Position numbers and translations under genes: made by a program
NCBI RefSeq assembly: GCF_027797465.1
Contig: NZ_CP115608.1
Location: 1,364,001 to 1,428,000 of the forward strand
Length of the DNA: 64,000 nucleotides
From: Campylobacter sp. CN_NE2
GTDB lineage: Bacteria > Campylobacterota > Campylobacteria > Campylobacterales > Campylobacteraceae
Direction: 5' to 3'
Shown: positions 8,823 to 16,915 of the stretch, piece by piece
Numbering within the stretch: the first letter of the stretch is position 1
How the letters are laid out: the number at the start of each line of letters is the position of its first letter
The notes under the pieces: model-generated
Told to the model about the DNA's origin: nothing
What the model saw: only the letters and a program-made list of their open reading frames with translations
Databases searched by the model: none

Positions 8823-10913
8823 ATGAAAAATTTAATAATAGTGGAATCTCCCGCAAAGGCAAAAACGATTAAAAAATTTTTAGGCGATGAATACGAAGTA
8901 ATCGCCTCAAAAGGGCATATTAGGGATTTGCCGACAAAAAAATTTGGTATAAAAATCGATGAAAATCATTTTGAACCACAATATGAAATCAGTAGCGACC
9001 ACGCTGCGGTTGTAAAAGAGATAAAAAATTTAGCAAAACAAAGCGATCAAATTTACCTTGCAACGGACGAAGATAGAGAAGGAGAAGCAATAGCCTATCA
9101 TATCGCCGTTTCTATCGGCAAAAAACCGGAATCCTTGCCACGCATTGTTTTCCATGAAATCACAAAAACTGCAATCCAAAACGCCTTAAATTCGCCACGC
9201 AAACTAAATATCGATAGCGTAAATGCTCAACAAGCAAGGCGTTTGCTAGATAGAATTGTTGGTTACAAACTAAGTCCGCTTTTGAATTTAAAAATCCAAA
9301 AAGGGCTAAGTGCAGGGCGTGTGCAAAGCGCAGCTCTAAAAATCGTAGTAGATAAAGAGCGCGAAATAAAGGCCTTTAAACCTGTTGAATATTATAGTAT
9401 CGATGCGATTTTTAAGAAAAAACTTGAAGCCGAATTAGTTAAATTTGACGGCGTTAAAATGGAAAAACTAAGCGTAAATTCTGCTAAATTTGCCGATGAA
9501 ATAGTTAAAAGCGTTGAAATAGAGAAATTTAGTGTTAGTGCGATTGAGAGCAAAGAACGAAAAACAAATCCTTATGCGCCGTTTATGACTTCAACCTTGC
9601 AACAAAGCGCTAGTTCAAGTCTTGGTTTTAGCCCTAAAAAAACGATGAGTTTGGCTCAAAGCCTTTATGAGGGCGTAAATACGAAATCAGGCGGTGCGAT
9701 AACCTATATGAGAACCGACTCGCTAAATATCGCAAAAGAAGCCATTGCTATGGCAAGAGATTTCATAAAGAGCGAATTTGGCGATAATTACCTGCCAAAA
9801 AGCCCAAATTTTTATACAACTTCAAGCAAAGGCGCACAAGAAGCACACGAAGCTATAAGGCCTACTGATTTGAAATTTACGCCAGAGCTTGCGGCGGCGA
9901 CTTTGCCAAAAGATGAAGCAAGGCTTTATACGCTTATTTACAACCGATTTGTGGCTTCGCAAATGACGCCAAGCGTGTCGCAAATTCAAACCGTAAATAT
10001 TAAAGGGCAAAAAAGCGAATTTAGGCTAAGCGGTAGAAAGGTAAGTTTTGACGGATTTTACCGAATTTACGGGGATTTGGATAAAGATAGAATTTTGCCA
10101 AGCCTAAATATCGGCGATGAAATGAGCTTAGAAAAAATTTCTAGCGAACAGCATTTTACCGAGCCGCCTGCAAGGTATTCAGAAGCTAGTTTGGTTAAAA
10201 AGCTAGAAAGTTTAGGTATCGGACGGCCTTCTACTTATGCGCCGACGATTTCTTTGCTAAGTGCTAGAAAATATGTAGAAATCGAGAAAAAGCAGTTGGT
10301 TCCGACCGAGATTGCATTTAAAATCACGGAAATGTTGGAGAAAAATTTTGAAAATATAGTCGATAGCGAATTTACTTCAAAAATGGAAGAAAAACTTGAC
10401 GATATAGCCGAAAATAAGGCAGATTGGCAAGAAATTTTATCTGATTTTTACTATCCTTTTATAGAAAAAATAAGCGAAGGAAAAACAAATATCGCTAGTC
10501 AAAAAGTAGCCATCAGTATCGGCGAAGCATGTCCTGAGTGTGGCGGAGATCTGCTAAAACGAAGTGGTAGATTTGGCGAATTTATCGCTTGTTCAAATTT
10601 TCCAAAATGTAAATATTCAAGGAATTTAAAGAGCGAAAATGGCGATGAAAATAGTGCGACTGCCACAAAAAAAGTCGCCAAAGAAATCGGCGTAAAATGC
10701 CCAGAGTGTGGTGGCGAAATCGTGGAGAGATTTTCAAGGCGGGGCAAATTTTATGGCTGTAAAAGCTACCCAAAATGCAAATTTGTAAGCAACTACGAAC
10801 CGACAAATTTAAAATGCCCTGAGTGCAAAAAATCGCATTTGGTAAAAAAAGAGCTAAAAAGCGGAACTTTTTTTGAGTGTCCGGCTTGTAAATTTAAAGA
10901 AAAACAAGATTAA
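8823..10913 (+). CDS. topA: DNA topoisomerase I
   Basis: A 696-residue type IA topoisomerase that relaxes negative supercoils. The Toprim domain (about 1-120) shows IVESPAKAKTIKKFLG and LATDEDREGEAIA with the acidic metal ligands. The catalytic tyrosine is in GAITYMRTDSLNIAKEA near residue 297. The C-terminus carries three four-cysteine zinc ribbons beginning CPECGGDLL, CPECGGEIV and CPECKKSHL, the usual number for this group. ATG follows AAGGTAAAAAT. The phosphodiesterase gene follows after 3 bp, so the two are probably co-transcribed. Confidence 0.97.
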   Translation: MKNLIIVESPAKAKTIKKFLGDEYEVIASKGHIRDLPTKKFGIKIDENHFEPQYEISSDHAAVVKEIKNLAKQSDQIYLATDEDREGEAIAYHIAVSIGKKPESLPRIVFHEITKTAIQNALNSPRKLNIDSVNAQQARRLLDRIVGYKLSPLLNLKIQKGLSAGRVQSAALKIVVDKEREIKAFKPVEYYSIDAIFKKKLEAELVKFDGVKMEKLSVNSAKFADEIVKSVEIEKFSVSAIESKERKTNPYAPFMTSTLQQSASSSLGFSPKKTMSLAQSLYEGVNTKSGGAITYMRTDSLNIAKEAIAMARDFIKSEFGDNYLPKSPNFYTTSSKGAQEAHEAIRPTDLKFTPELAAATLPKDEARLYTLIYNRFVASQMTPSVSQIQTVNIKGQKSEFRLSGRKVSFDGFYRIYGDLDKDRILPSLNIGDEMSLEKISSEQHFTEPPARYSEASLVKKLESLGIGRPSTYAPTISLLSARKYVEIEKKQLVPTEIAFKITEMLEKNFENIVDSEFTSKMEEKLDDIAENKADWQEILSDFYYPFIEKISEGKTNIASQKVAISIGEACPECGGDLLKRSGRFGEFIACSNFPKCKYSRNLKSENGDENSATATKKVAKEIGVKCPECGGEIVERFSRRGKFYGCKSYPKCKFVSNYEPTNLKCPECKKSHLVKKELKSGTFFECPACKFKEKQD

Positions 10914-10916
10914 AAT

Positions 10917-11426
10917 ATGCTAAAAATCGGCGTTATCTCGGATTCCCATCATCGCTCTGACATCGCAAAAAGTGCGATTGATTATCTAAAAGAAAAGGGC
11001 GTGGATTTGCTGCTTCATGCAGGGGACATCGTAGAAATTTCTACGCTAAAAGATATGCGAGATAGCGGAATTCCGTATAAAGCCGTTTTGGGAAATAATG
11101 ATTCTTTTTTAAAAAGTTGCGAGAGTGAATTTGAAATTTATCCTGAGCCTTATGATTTTGAATTTAAAGATTTAAAAATTCGCCTTATGCACCACCCGTT
11201 TTATTTTGAAAATTCGGCAAATTTAACCATTTACGGGCATACGCATTTTTTTGCCGGTGTTTTAAATGGTGCAAATTTAACGCTAAATTCGGGTGAAATT
11301 TGTGCTAGAAAAAAACCAAAACACGAATTTGCATATATCGAATTTGATGAAGCTAAATTTAGAGTTTTTAAGGTTGAAAAGGACTTCGGCGAGAAATTTT
11401 GGAACCAAAGGGAAATTATTTTATGA
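10917..11426 (+). CDS. YfcE/MJ0936-type metallophosphoesterase
   Basis: A 169-residue calcineurin-like phosphodiesterase. All metal-binding motifs of the family are visible: GVISDSHHR (D-x-H), LLHAGDIVE (GD), VLGNND, LMHHPF and YGHTHF (GHTH). Small single-domain relatives hydrolyse model phosphodiesters; the natural substrate is generally unknown. The gene begins 3 bp after topA and its stop overlaps the antiporter start by 4 bp (ATGA), so topA, this gene and the antiporter look like one operon. Confidence 0.88.
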   Translation: MLKIGVISDSHHRSDIAKSAIDYLKEKGVDLLLHAGDIVEISTLKDMRDSGIPYKAVLGNNDSFLKSCESEFEIYPEPYDFEFKDLKIRLMHHPFYFENSANLTIYGHTHFFAGVLNGANLTLNSGEICARKKPKHEFAYIEFDEAKFRVFKVEKDFGEKFWNQREIIL

Positions 11427-12568
11427 GCGAAATTTCCATTTTATTTAGCGTTGCTTTGATTATTTTTCTCTCTCCTTATGTCGCAAAAGTGATAAAAATT
11501 CCCATTTCTCCGACTGAAATTTTGCTTGGTATGATTTTTGGTTTTTTTGGCTTTTTGCCACAAAATGAGCTATTTAAATCAGTTTCAGAGATAGGATTTT
11601 ATTATATGATGTTTTTGGCAGGAACTGAGGTTGATTTAAAAATTTTCCTAAATATAAAACGAGAAATTCTAAAAAAAGTGCTTTTATTTTTGGCAATTTT
11701 ATATTTTTTAACTATTTTATTGGTTTTTGGCTTTAATTTGGAGCAAATTTTTGCCATTGTAATCCCTACGATGAGTATCGGTTTGCTTTCTACGCTTTAC
11801 AAAGATTACGGCAAAAACGAAATTTGGCTAAATAGAGCAATGCTAATAGGCATTATCGGCGAAGTTATCAGCATTGGCGTCATCACTATCGGCGCGATTT
11901 ACCTAAAAAACGGCTTTGGAAGCGATTTGTTTTTGCATATTTTTGCACTTTGTGCGTTTTTGCTTATGGCGACTTTTGTTTTCAAAGGGTTAGAGACGCT
12001 ATTTTGGTGGTATCCGAATTTAAAAACAATCATTATGCCAAAATATGACAAAAATGAAAAAGATATTCGTTTTGCGGCGGCGATTTTGTTTTTTGTAGCA
12101 GGAATTATGCTAATGTTAGACCTTGAAATCGTCATCGGTGCATTTATCGCAGGAACCTTCATACCGACATTTTTCGAGCATAAAAAAGATTTGCCACAAA
12201 AATTATCGGGTTTTGGTTTTGGATTTTTGGTACCGATATTTTTCATCTACACAGGCTCTGTTGTGGATTTGCGTTCGGTTTTGCTTCCGGGAGTTTTACC
12301 AAATATCGTTATAATCGTTGTTTCAATGTTCGCATTTAGATTGATTGCTTCAAGCGTTTTTCTAAAAGAATTTAAATTAAAAAATACGATTTTAACTTCT
12401 TTAAGTCTTTCTATGCCGCTAACTTTGGTTATAGCAACAGCTACAATCGGAAAAACACTTGAAATTATAAACAATGAAATTTATTATGCTTTGGTTTTAT
12501 CAAGTATTTTTGAAGCCGTTCTTTCGATGGTTTTAATCAAATTTGTATTTAATTTAAAAAAATCTTAA
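11423..12568 (+). CDS. Cation/proton antiporter (CPA2, KefB/NapA-like membrane domain)
   Basis: ATG at 11423 gives 381 residues and a 4-bp overlap with the upstream stop; the earlier in-frame ATG at 11399 lies inside the previous gene and would add a hydrophilic MEPKGNYF. The protein is almost entirely hydrophobic, with about 11-12 transmembrane helices in the monovalent cation:proton antiporter-2 fold: FLSPYVAKVIKIPISPTEIL at the N-terminus and LDLEIVIGAFIAGTFIP with the membrane-embedded acidic residue region. There is no C-terminal nucleotide-binding (TrkA_N) domain, so KefB-type glutathione gating is unlikely. Na+ or K+ specificity cannot be read. Confidence 0.85.
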   Translation: MSEISILFSVALIIFLSPYVAKVIKIPISPTEILLGMIFGFFGFLPQNELFKSVSEIGFYYMMFLAGTEVDLKIFLNIKREILKKVLLFLAILYFLTILLVFGFNLEQIFAIVIPTMSIGLLSTLYKDYGKNEIWLNRAMLIGIIGEVISIGVITIGAIYLKNGFGSDLFLHIFALCAFLLMATFVFKGLETLFWWYPNLKTIIMPKYDKNEKDIRFAAAILFFVAGIMLMLDLEIVIGAFIAGTFIPTFFEHKKDLPQKLSGFGFGFLVPIFFIYTGSVVDLRSVLLPGVLPNIVIIVVSMFAFRLIASSVFLKEFKLKNTILTSLSLSMPLTLVIATATIGKTLEIINNEIYYALVLSSIFEAVLSMVLIKFVFNLKKS

Positions 12569-12617
12569 ATTTTTATTTCTGATTTTAAGCCCCTTCGAAT
12601 TTTAATAATATTTTCGC

Positions 12618-12623
12618 TACAAT
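12618..12623 (+). promoter_or_regulatory. Putative -10 box (TACAAT) of gltA
   Basis: TTTTCGC-TACAAT lies 28 nt before the gltA start in an AT-rich gap after the antiporter gene. Confidence 0.45.
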
Positions 12624-12650
12624 TTCAGAAAAAATTTGAAAGGATATGAT

Positions 12651-13931
12651 ATGGCAGAAAATTCCGTAACTCTAACCGATAATCGTAATGGTAAGTCATA
12701 TAATTTCCCGATATTAGACGGAAATTTAGGACCTAGTGTTGTAGATATTTCTACATTTTATAAAGATACAGGAATGTTTACTTTCGATCGTGGTTATACT
12801 TCTACTGCGATGTGTCGAAGCCAAATAACTTATATCGACGGCGAAAAAGGCGAACTTTTGCACAGAGGATATGATATAGCGTGGCTTGCCGAAAATAAAA
12901 TTTTCTTAGATGTGGTTTATTTGCTTTTAAATAAAAGACTTCCGAATTCAGACGAGCTAAAAGAATTCAAAACCGAGTTAAAAACTCGCTGTTTTATCAA
13001 TGAAAATATCTTAAAACTTTTTGACGCATTTCCTGATCGTGCCCACCCTATGGCAGTTTTACAGGCTTGTGTGGCAACGCTTAGCACATATTATTCACGA
13101 GATATGAATTTTGACGATCCAGTTGAATATATGGAACTTGCAAAAAGATTAGTTGCAAAAATGCCTACACTTGCAGCATTTTATTATCGCCACTCACGCG
13201 GTTATCCGCAAATTTATCCTGATCTTGATCGCGGATTTACAGAGAATTTCCTTTATATGATGAGATCATTTCCGCACTCTCGTTTTGAATTAAGACCAAT
13301 CGAAGTTAAAGCTTTTGATACCGTGCTTATGCTTCACTGCGACCACGAGCAAAATGCTTCAACCACGACGGTTAGAACGGTCGGATCAACGCATTCGCAC
13401 CCGTATTCTTGCATTAGTGCGGGTATTGGCGCACTTTGGGGACATGCGCATGGCGGTGCTAATGAAAGCGTAATTCGCCAACTAGAAATGATAGGAAGTG
13501 TCGATAATGTCGATAAATATATCGCAAAAGCAAAAGATAAAAACGATCCGTTTAGACTAATGGGCTTTGGACACAGAGTTTATAAAAACTACGATCCGCG
13601 CGCAAAAGTACTTAAAAAAATGAGAAATCAACTAATCGATGAAATCGGCATTGATTCAAATTTAATTAAAATTGCAAATAGAATTGAAGAAATCGTGCTA
13701 AATGACGATTATTTCGTTTCGCGCAACCTTTACCCAAATGTTGATTTTAACTCAGGTCTGATTTTAAAGGCGCTAAAAATCCCAACGGAGATGTTTGCGG
13801 TAATTTTTGTTATGGGAAGATGTCCGGGGTGGATTTCTCAATGGATGGAACTAAAAGAACAAGATACTATAAAAATCGTTCGCCCAAGACAACTTTATGT
13901 CGGCCCAAAAGATATAACTCCGAAAAATTAA
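12651..13931 (+). CDS. gltA: Citrate synthase, type II (hexameric)
   Basis: ATG at 12651 is preceded by GAAAGGA with 7-nt spacing and gives 426 residues; an upstream TTG at 12636 overlaps the ribosome site and is unlikely. The enzyme condenses acetyl-CoA with oxaloacetate to enter the TCA cycle. Catalytic motifs are LMLHCDHEQNASTTTVRTVG with the first active-site His, ALWGHAHGGANE, and MGFGHRVYKNYDPRAK with the oxaloacetate-binding residues. The N-terminal beta-rich part (SVTLTDNRNGKSYNF) marks the larger Gram-negative type. It has its own promoter and a strong downstream hairpin. Confidence 0.97.
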   Translation: MAENSVTLTDNRNGKSYNFPILDGNLGPSVVDISTFYKDTGMFTFDRGYTSTAMCRSQITYIDGEKGELLHRGYDIAWLAENKIFLDVVYLLLNKRLPNSDELKEFKTELKTRCFINENILKLFDAFPDRAHPMAVLQACVATLSTYYSRDMNFDDPVEYMELAKRLVAKMPTLAAFYYRHSRGYPQIYPDLDRGFTENFLYMMRSFPHSRFELRPIEVKAFDTVLMLHCDHEQNASTTTVRTVGSTHSHPYSCISAGIGALWGHAHGGANESVIRQLEMIGSVDNVDKYIAKAKDKNDPFRLMGFGHRVYKNYDPRAKVLKKMRNQLIDEIGIDSNLIKIANRIEEIVLNDDYFVSRNLYPNVDFNSGLILKALKIPTEMFAVIFVMGRCPGWISQWMELKEQDTIKIVRPRQLYVGPKDITPKN

Positions 13932-13935
13932 GCGT

Positions 13936-13969
13936 TTTGCCGAATTTGCAAATTTGCGAATTCGGCAAA
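13936..13969 (+). terminator. gltA terminator hairpin
   Basis: TTTGCCGAATT pairs with AATTCGGCAAA (11 bp), and the 12-nt interval is itself self-complementary (TGCAAATTTGCG). It starts 5 bp after the gltA stop and is followed by TTCTTTC. Confidence 0.65.
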
Positions 13970-14028
13970 TTCTTTCAAAATTTATAAATCAAATTTATTG
14001 TAAAATCCAAATTTTAAAAGGATAAAAA

Positions 14029-14790
14029 ATGCAAGATTTACTAAATTTGGCAGTTATGGCTGCGAAAGATGCCGGCAAGGAAATTTTAAAACATTATGAA
14101 AAATTCGAAATTTACGAAAAAGAAGATAAATCTCCGCTTACGACGGCAGATTTGGCTGCAAATGAGATAATTTTAAAAATTTTAGGCAAAAGTGGGATAA
14201 AAATTTGCTCCGAAGAGAGCATTTTAAGTGCCGATGAACGCAAAAATACCGAAATGTTTTGGCTTGTTGATCCGCTTGACGGGACAAAAGAATTTATTGC
14301 ACAAAATGGCGAATTTTGCGTTTGTATTGCTTTGATAAAAGCCGGACGGCCGATTTTGAGTGCGATTTATATCCCCGTAAGTGATGAGCTTTTTTATAGC
14401 AAAGGCGAAGGCATAGTCTATAAAAATGGCGAAATTTTGCCCAAATGCGATAGGACACCAAATTTGTTTTTACTTGGAAGACACGGAAATTCGGCAAAAA
14501 GAACAGAATTAGCTAACAAATTTGGCTATGAATTAAAAAGAATTGGTTCGGCGATTAAATTTTGTAGAATTTGCGAAAACAAAGCAGGTGCGTATTCTAG
14601 GCTTGGTCCGTCTTCGCTTTGGGACATCGCTGCGGGGGATTTTTTGGTTACTCAAAGCGGCGGTGTGATAATAGATTTAAAAACGCGTGAGCTACCAAGA
14701 TACAACAGCGAGAGCCTGATAAATAATCCTTATTTAGTCTTAGATATAAATAATGTCAAATTTTTGGATGAAATGCTTAGAAATTTATAA
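14029..14790 (+). CDS. cysQ: 3'(2'),5'-bisphosphate nucleotidase (CysQ / inositol monophosphatase family)
   Basis: A 253-residue Mg-dependent, Li-sensitive-type phosphatase. The family's metal motifs are present: DKSPLTTADLAAN, the EE of CSEESIL, WLVDPLDGTKEFI (DPLDGT at about 84-89) and SSLWDIAAGDFLVTQSGG (WDxAAGD). DPLDGTKEF with FCVCIALI favours the CysQ branch (PAP to AMP plus phosphate, recycling the product of sulfate activation) over inositol monophosphatase proper. It is preceded by AAAAGGATAAAAA and has no sulfur genes around it, so the exact substrate stays an inference. Confidence 0.8.
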   Translation: MQDLLNLAVMAAKDAGKEILKHYEKFEIYEKEDKSPLTTADLAANEIILKILGKSGIKICSEESILSADERKNTEMFWLVDPLDGTKEFIAQNGEFCVCIALIKAGRPILSAIYIPVSDELFYSKGEGIVYKNGEILPKCDRTPNLFLLGRHGNSAKRTELANKFGYELKRIGSAIKFCRICENKAGAYSRLGPSSLWDIAAGDFLVTQSGGVIIDLKTRELPRYNSESLINNPYLVLDINNVKFLDEMLRNL

Positions 14791-14817
14791 AATTTAACAT
14801 TTTTAAAAAAAAAGTTG

Positions 14818-14823
14818 TATAAT
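14818..14823 (+). promoter_or_regulatory. -10 box (TATAAT) of the pseudopilin gene
   Basis: GTTG-TATAAT lies 35 nt before the start codon, preceded by an A-rich stretch of nine A. Confidence 0.6.
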
Positions 14824-14858
14824 ATGTAAGCAAAATTTTTTTAACAAAGGTTAAAAAC

Positions 14859-15254
14859 ATGAAAGCTTTTACAATGATTGAATTGATCTTCGTGATCGTT
14901 ATCTTAGGGATTTTGGCGGCAGTTGCCATACCTAGACTAGCAGCAACAAGAGATGATGCTGAGATAGTCAAAACAGCAAATAACATAAGGAATGCTGTTC
15001 AGGATGTTGGTGGCTATTATATCTCGCAAGGAAAATTTAATTCAAATATTTCTTCTATGACAAATGTTTCAAATCCTATACAAATAAAAGGCGAAACTTG
15101 TGCAGAATTTACATATAGAGATATTAATGAAACTATTCTTACTATGCATTTAAATAATGGTTTATGCAGTAAAGTTTGGCAAAACGGAAGTTTGAGAAAT
15201 TTAGAAAACATGCTATTTTCTGATGGCATTATATTTGTAGAAACACGAAATTAA
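14859..15254 (+). CDS. Type IV pilin-like / type II secretion pseudopilin
   Basis: A 131-residue protein with a class III prepilin leader: MKA, then FTMIELIFVIVILGILAAVA, where mature Glu+5 is present and the hydrophobic helix follows. The peptidase site would be after Ala3; most families have Gly there. The leader is only three residues. The rest is a short globular domain with two cysteines (GETCAEF and GLCSKVW) likely to form the C-terminal disulfide loop of pseudopilins. In Campylobacter such proteins serve natural transformation with an incomplete type II secretion-like machine, but no cts genes are adjacent. ATG has AAAGG upstream. Confidence 0.85.
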   Translation: MKAFTMIELIFVIVILGILAAVAIPRLAATRDDAEIVKTANNIRNAVQDVGGYYISQGKFNSNISSMTNVSNPIQIKGETCAEFTYRDINETILTMHLNNGLCSKVWQNGSLRNLENMLFSDGIIFVETRN

Positions 15255-15281
15255 TAAATGCGGGATTTTCACGCATTTATT
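15253..15281. terminator. Bidirectional terminator, pseudopilin / dsbI
   Basis: AATAAATGCG and CGCATTTATT form a perfect 10-bp stem with a 9-nt loop, overlapping both stop codons of the convergent genes. A and T runs flank it on the appropriate strands. Confidence 0.75.
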
Positions 15282-15912
15282 AAAATCTATTTCTCATTAA
15301 AATTCCAAACAGAATTGTTAGTGCAAATAAAATTGCTATTACAAAAAATAGTATAAATGAGCATTCGGCAAGATTTATCAATCTCATTTGCGGCACTAAG
15401 TACCAGCCGTTTTCATAGAGTTTGACTAAAACTTCTTGCGTAGCATCGAGTTTTGCGCCGTTTGGCACAACAGGCATATCATAACCACAGTCTCCCAATG
15501 GCTTGAAAATCGCAGGAAAAATCTCATGCAAAGGCAAATTTAGTATAAATTTTGGTTCAGCCGAACAGCCTTGGATTCCAAACATATCTCCGCCGTGAAG
15601 TGCTTTGTGGATGGCATTTAAATGAAGTGCAGAGCTAATTCCTAAAATCACACCATAAATTCCAAAAACAAATCCTAAAATTTTTAAAAAGATATTTTTT
15701 GGATTAATGGCTGCAAAAATCGCACCAAGGGCTATCACACAAAGTGCAAAACGCACATAAACGCATTGCTCGCACGGCAACATAAAAAGATATTTTTGGA
15801 AAAAATAGTGCGAAAAAAACACACAAAAGCCCGAAATTATCGCCAAATAAATCCAAAAATCCCGTCCATTTTGCCAATTTCCGATTTTAATTAGTATCGC
15901 TTTTAAGCTCAT
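15280..15912 (-). CDS. dsbI: DsbB/DsbI-type disulfide oxidoreductase, inner membrane
   Basis: A 210-residue integral membrane protein with four main transmembrane helices. It carries the two cysteine pairs expected for a DsbB homologue: Cys47-Cys50 in LPCEQCVYVR after the first helix, and Cys116 and Cys142 in the second periplasmic loop. It would reoxidise a periplasmic DsbA and pass electrons to quinone. It lies 1 bp downstream of the DsbA-like gene on the same strand, the obvious partner. The final helix segment is long, and the loop between Cys142 and it is larger than in E. coli DsbB, as in the DsbI branch. The symbol is approximate. Confidence 0.85.
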   Translation of the reverse strand: MSLKAILIKIGNWQNGRDFWIYLAIISGFCVFFSHYFFQKYLFMLPCEQCVYVRFALCVIALGAIFAAINPKNIFLKILGFVFGIYGVILGISSALHLNAIHKALHGGDMFGIQGCSAEPKFILNLPLHEIFPAIFKPLGDCGYDMPVVPNGAKLDATQEVLVKLYENGWYLVPQMRLINLAECSFILFFVIAILFALTILFGILMRNRF

Positions 15913-15913
15913 T

Positions 15914-16582
15914 TTAATCCTTTAAACTTAGTTCTTTAACAAGCTTATCCATATCTTCAAAACTACGCAAAGAGCTTGTTTTTATAAGATATTTTCCGTT
16001 TATCACAAAGGCAGGAACGCCTAAAATTTTTGCGATTTCATAGGCTTTTCCGTTTTTATCCAGACCCCAAGAATTTAGAATTTCGCTAACGGCGGTGCTG
16101 TTATTTTCAAATTTAAAATTTGATATTTGCGAATTTGCCAAAGCGGTTTGCAAAAAAGCATTTTTTCCGTTTTCATCAGCCACACCGCCCCAACGCTCTT
16201 TTTTCTCGTGATATGCCGTAAAAATTGCCTTTTTGGCTCTATTAAATTCGGAAAGCTCATCAAATAAATCAACACTTTTATTATTGTCATAAGCTATCAA
16301 ATTTGCAAAAATTTCACTTCCTAAAACCCCAAATTCGCCCCTAGTTGCTAAATGATAAGGGATAAATTTCAAATTTGTATTTTCACACATTATTTTTTTG
16401 ATAACTTCATCAAATTTATAACAAAACGGACAATCGTAACTAAAAATCTCAATCAGCGAATTTTCGGCATTTTCAATCGGATTTTCAAGCACGATATAGC
16501 GTTCATCTTGCTCGCAAAATGCAAAAGAAAAAAGGCAAAAAACCGCACAAATAACTTTTAAAAAACTCTTTTTCACAATCAA
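15914..16582 (-). CDS. DsbA-family thiol:disulfide oxidoreductase
   Basis: A 222-residue periplasmic thioredoxin-fold protein with a signal sequence (hydrophobic 8-22, ending AFC-EQ). The active site is Cys51-Pro-Phe-Cys54 in FSYDCPFCYKF; most DsbA proteins have CPHC, so the Phe should lower the redox potential. The cis-proline loop is visible as LGVPAFVINGKYL. The helical insertion between is family-typical. It introduces disulfides into exported proteins and is followed after 1 bp by its likely membrane partner DsbI. ATG at 16582 has AAGGATTG upstream. Confidence 0.88.
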   Translation of the reverse strand: MIVKKSFLKVICAVFCLFSFAFCEQDERYIVLENPIENAENSLIEIFSYDCPFCYKFDEVIKKIMCENTNLKFIPYHLATRGEFGVLGSEIFANLIAYDNNKSVDLFDELSEFNRAKKAIFTAYHEKKERWGGVADENGKNAFLQTALANSQISNFKFENNSTAVSEILNSWGLDKNGKAYEIAKILGVPAFVINGKYLIKTSSLRSFEDMDKLVKELSLKD

Positions 16583-16915
16583 TCCTTCGATTAAATTTCC
16601 GTATTTTACAATAAATTCATAAACGATAAAAATAAATTGTTACAACTTGTTACAAATTTAAAAAGTTATTTTTAGACAAATTTTGTATAAATTTAGCAAA
16701 TTTAGCATTTAAATTTATAAATTTATATTGTTAAAATTTATCCAATATAGCGACTTTTTGCTAAATTTGCAAAGCAGTATTTTTAAAAATTAATATCAAT
16801 TTTTGTAAAAAATCGCAAATAAATTTTTGCTGAAAATTAAATTTTTTAAGCCAAAAATAATTTTGAAACATTAAAATTTTAAGATTGCTAAAAAATTTCA
16901 AAAAAGGTGCTTGTA
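16583..16915. other. 333-bp divergent intergenic region dsbA / pycB
   Basis: No gene is visible and the region is very AT-rich. Its one distinctive feature is a tandem pair of TTGTTACAA words (16637-16645, 16647-16655). Promoters for both divergent genes must lie here, but no single -10 is convincing. Confidence 0.6.
16637..16655. repeat. Tandem TTGTTACAA pair, possible operator
   Basis: Two identical 9-mers spaced by one base give a 10-bp period, about one DNA turn. They lie 55-73 bp upstream of the dsbA-like start. Confidence 0.4.
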
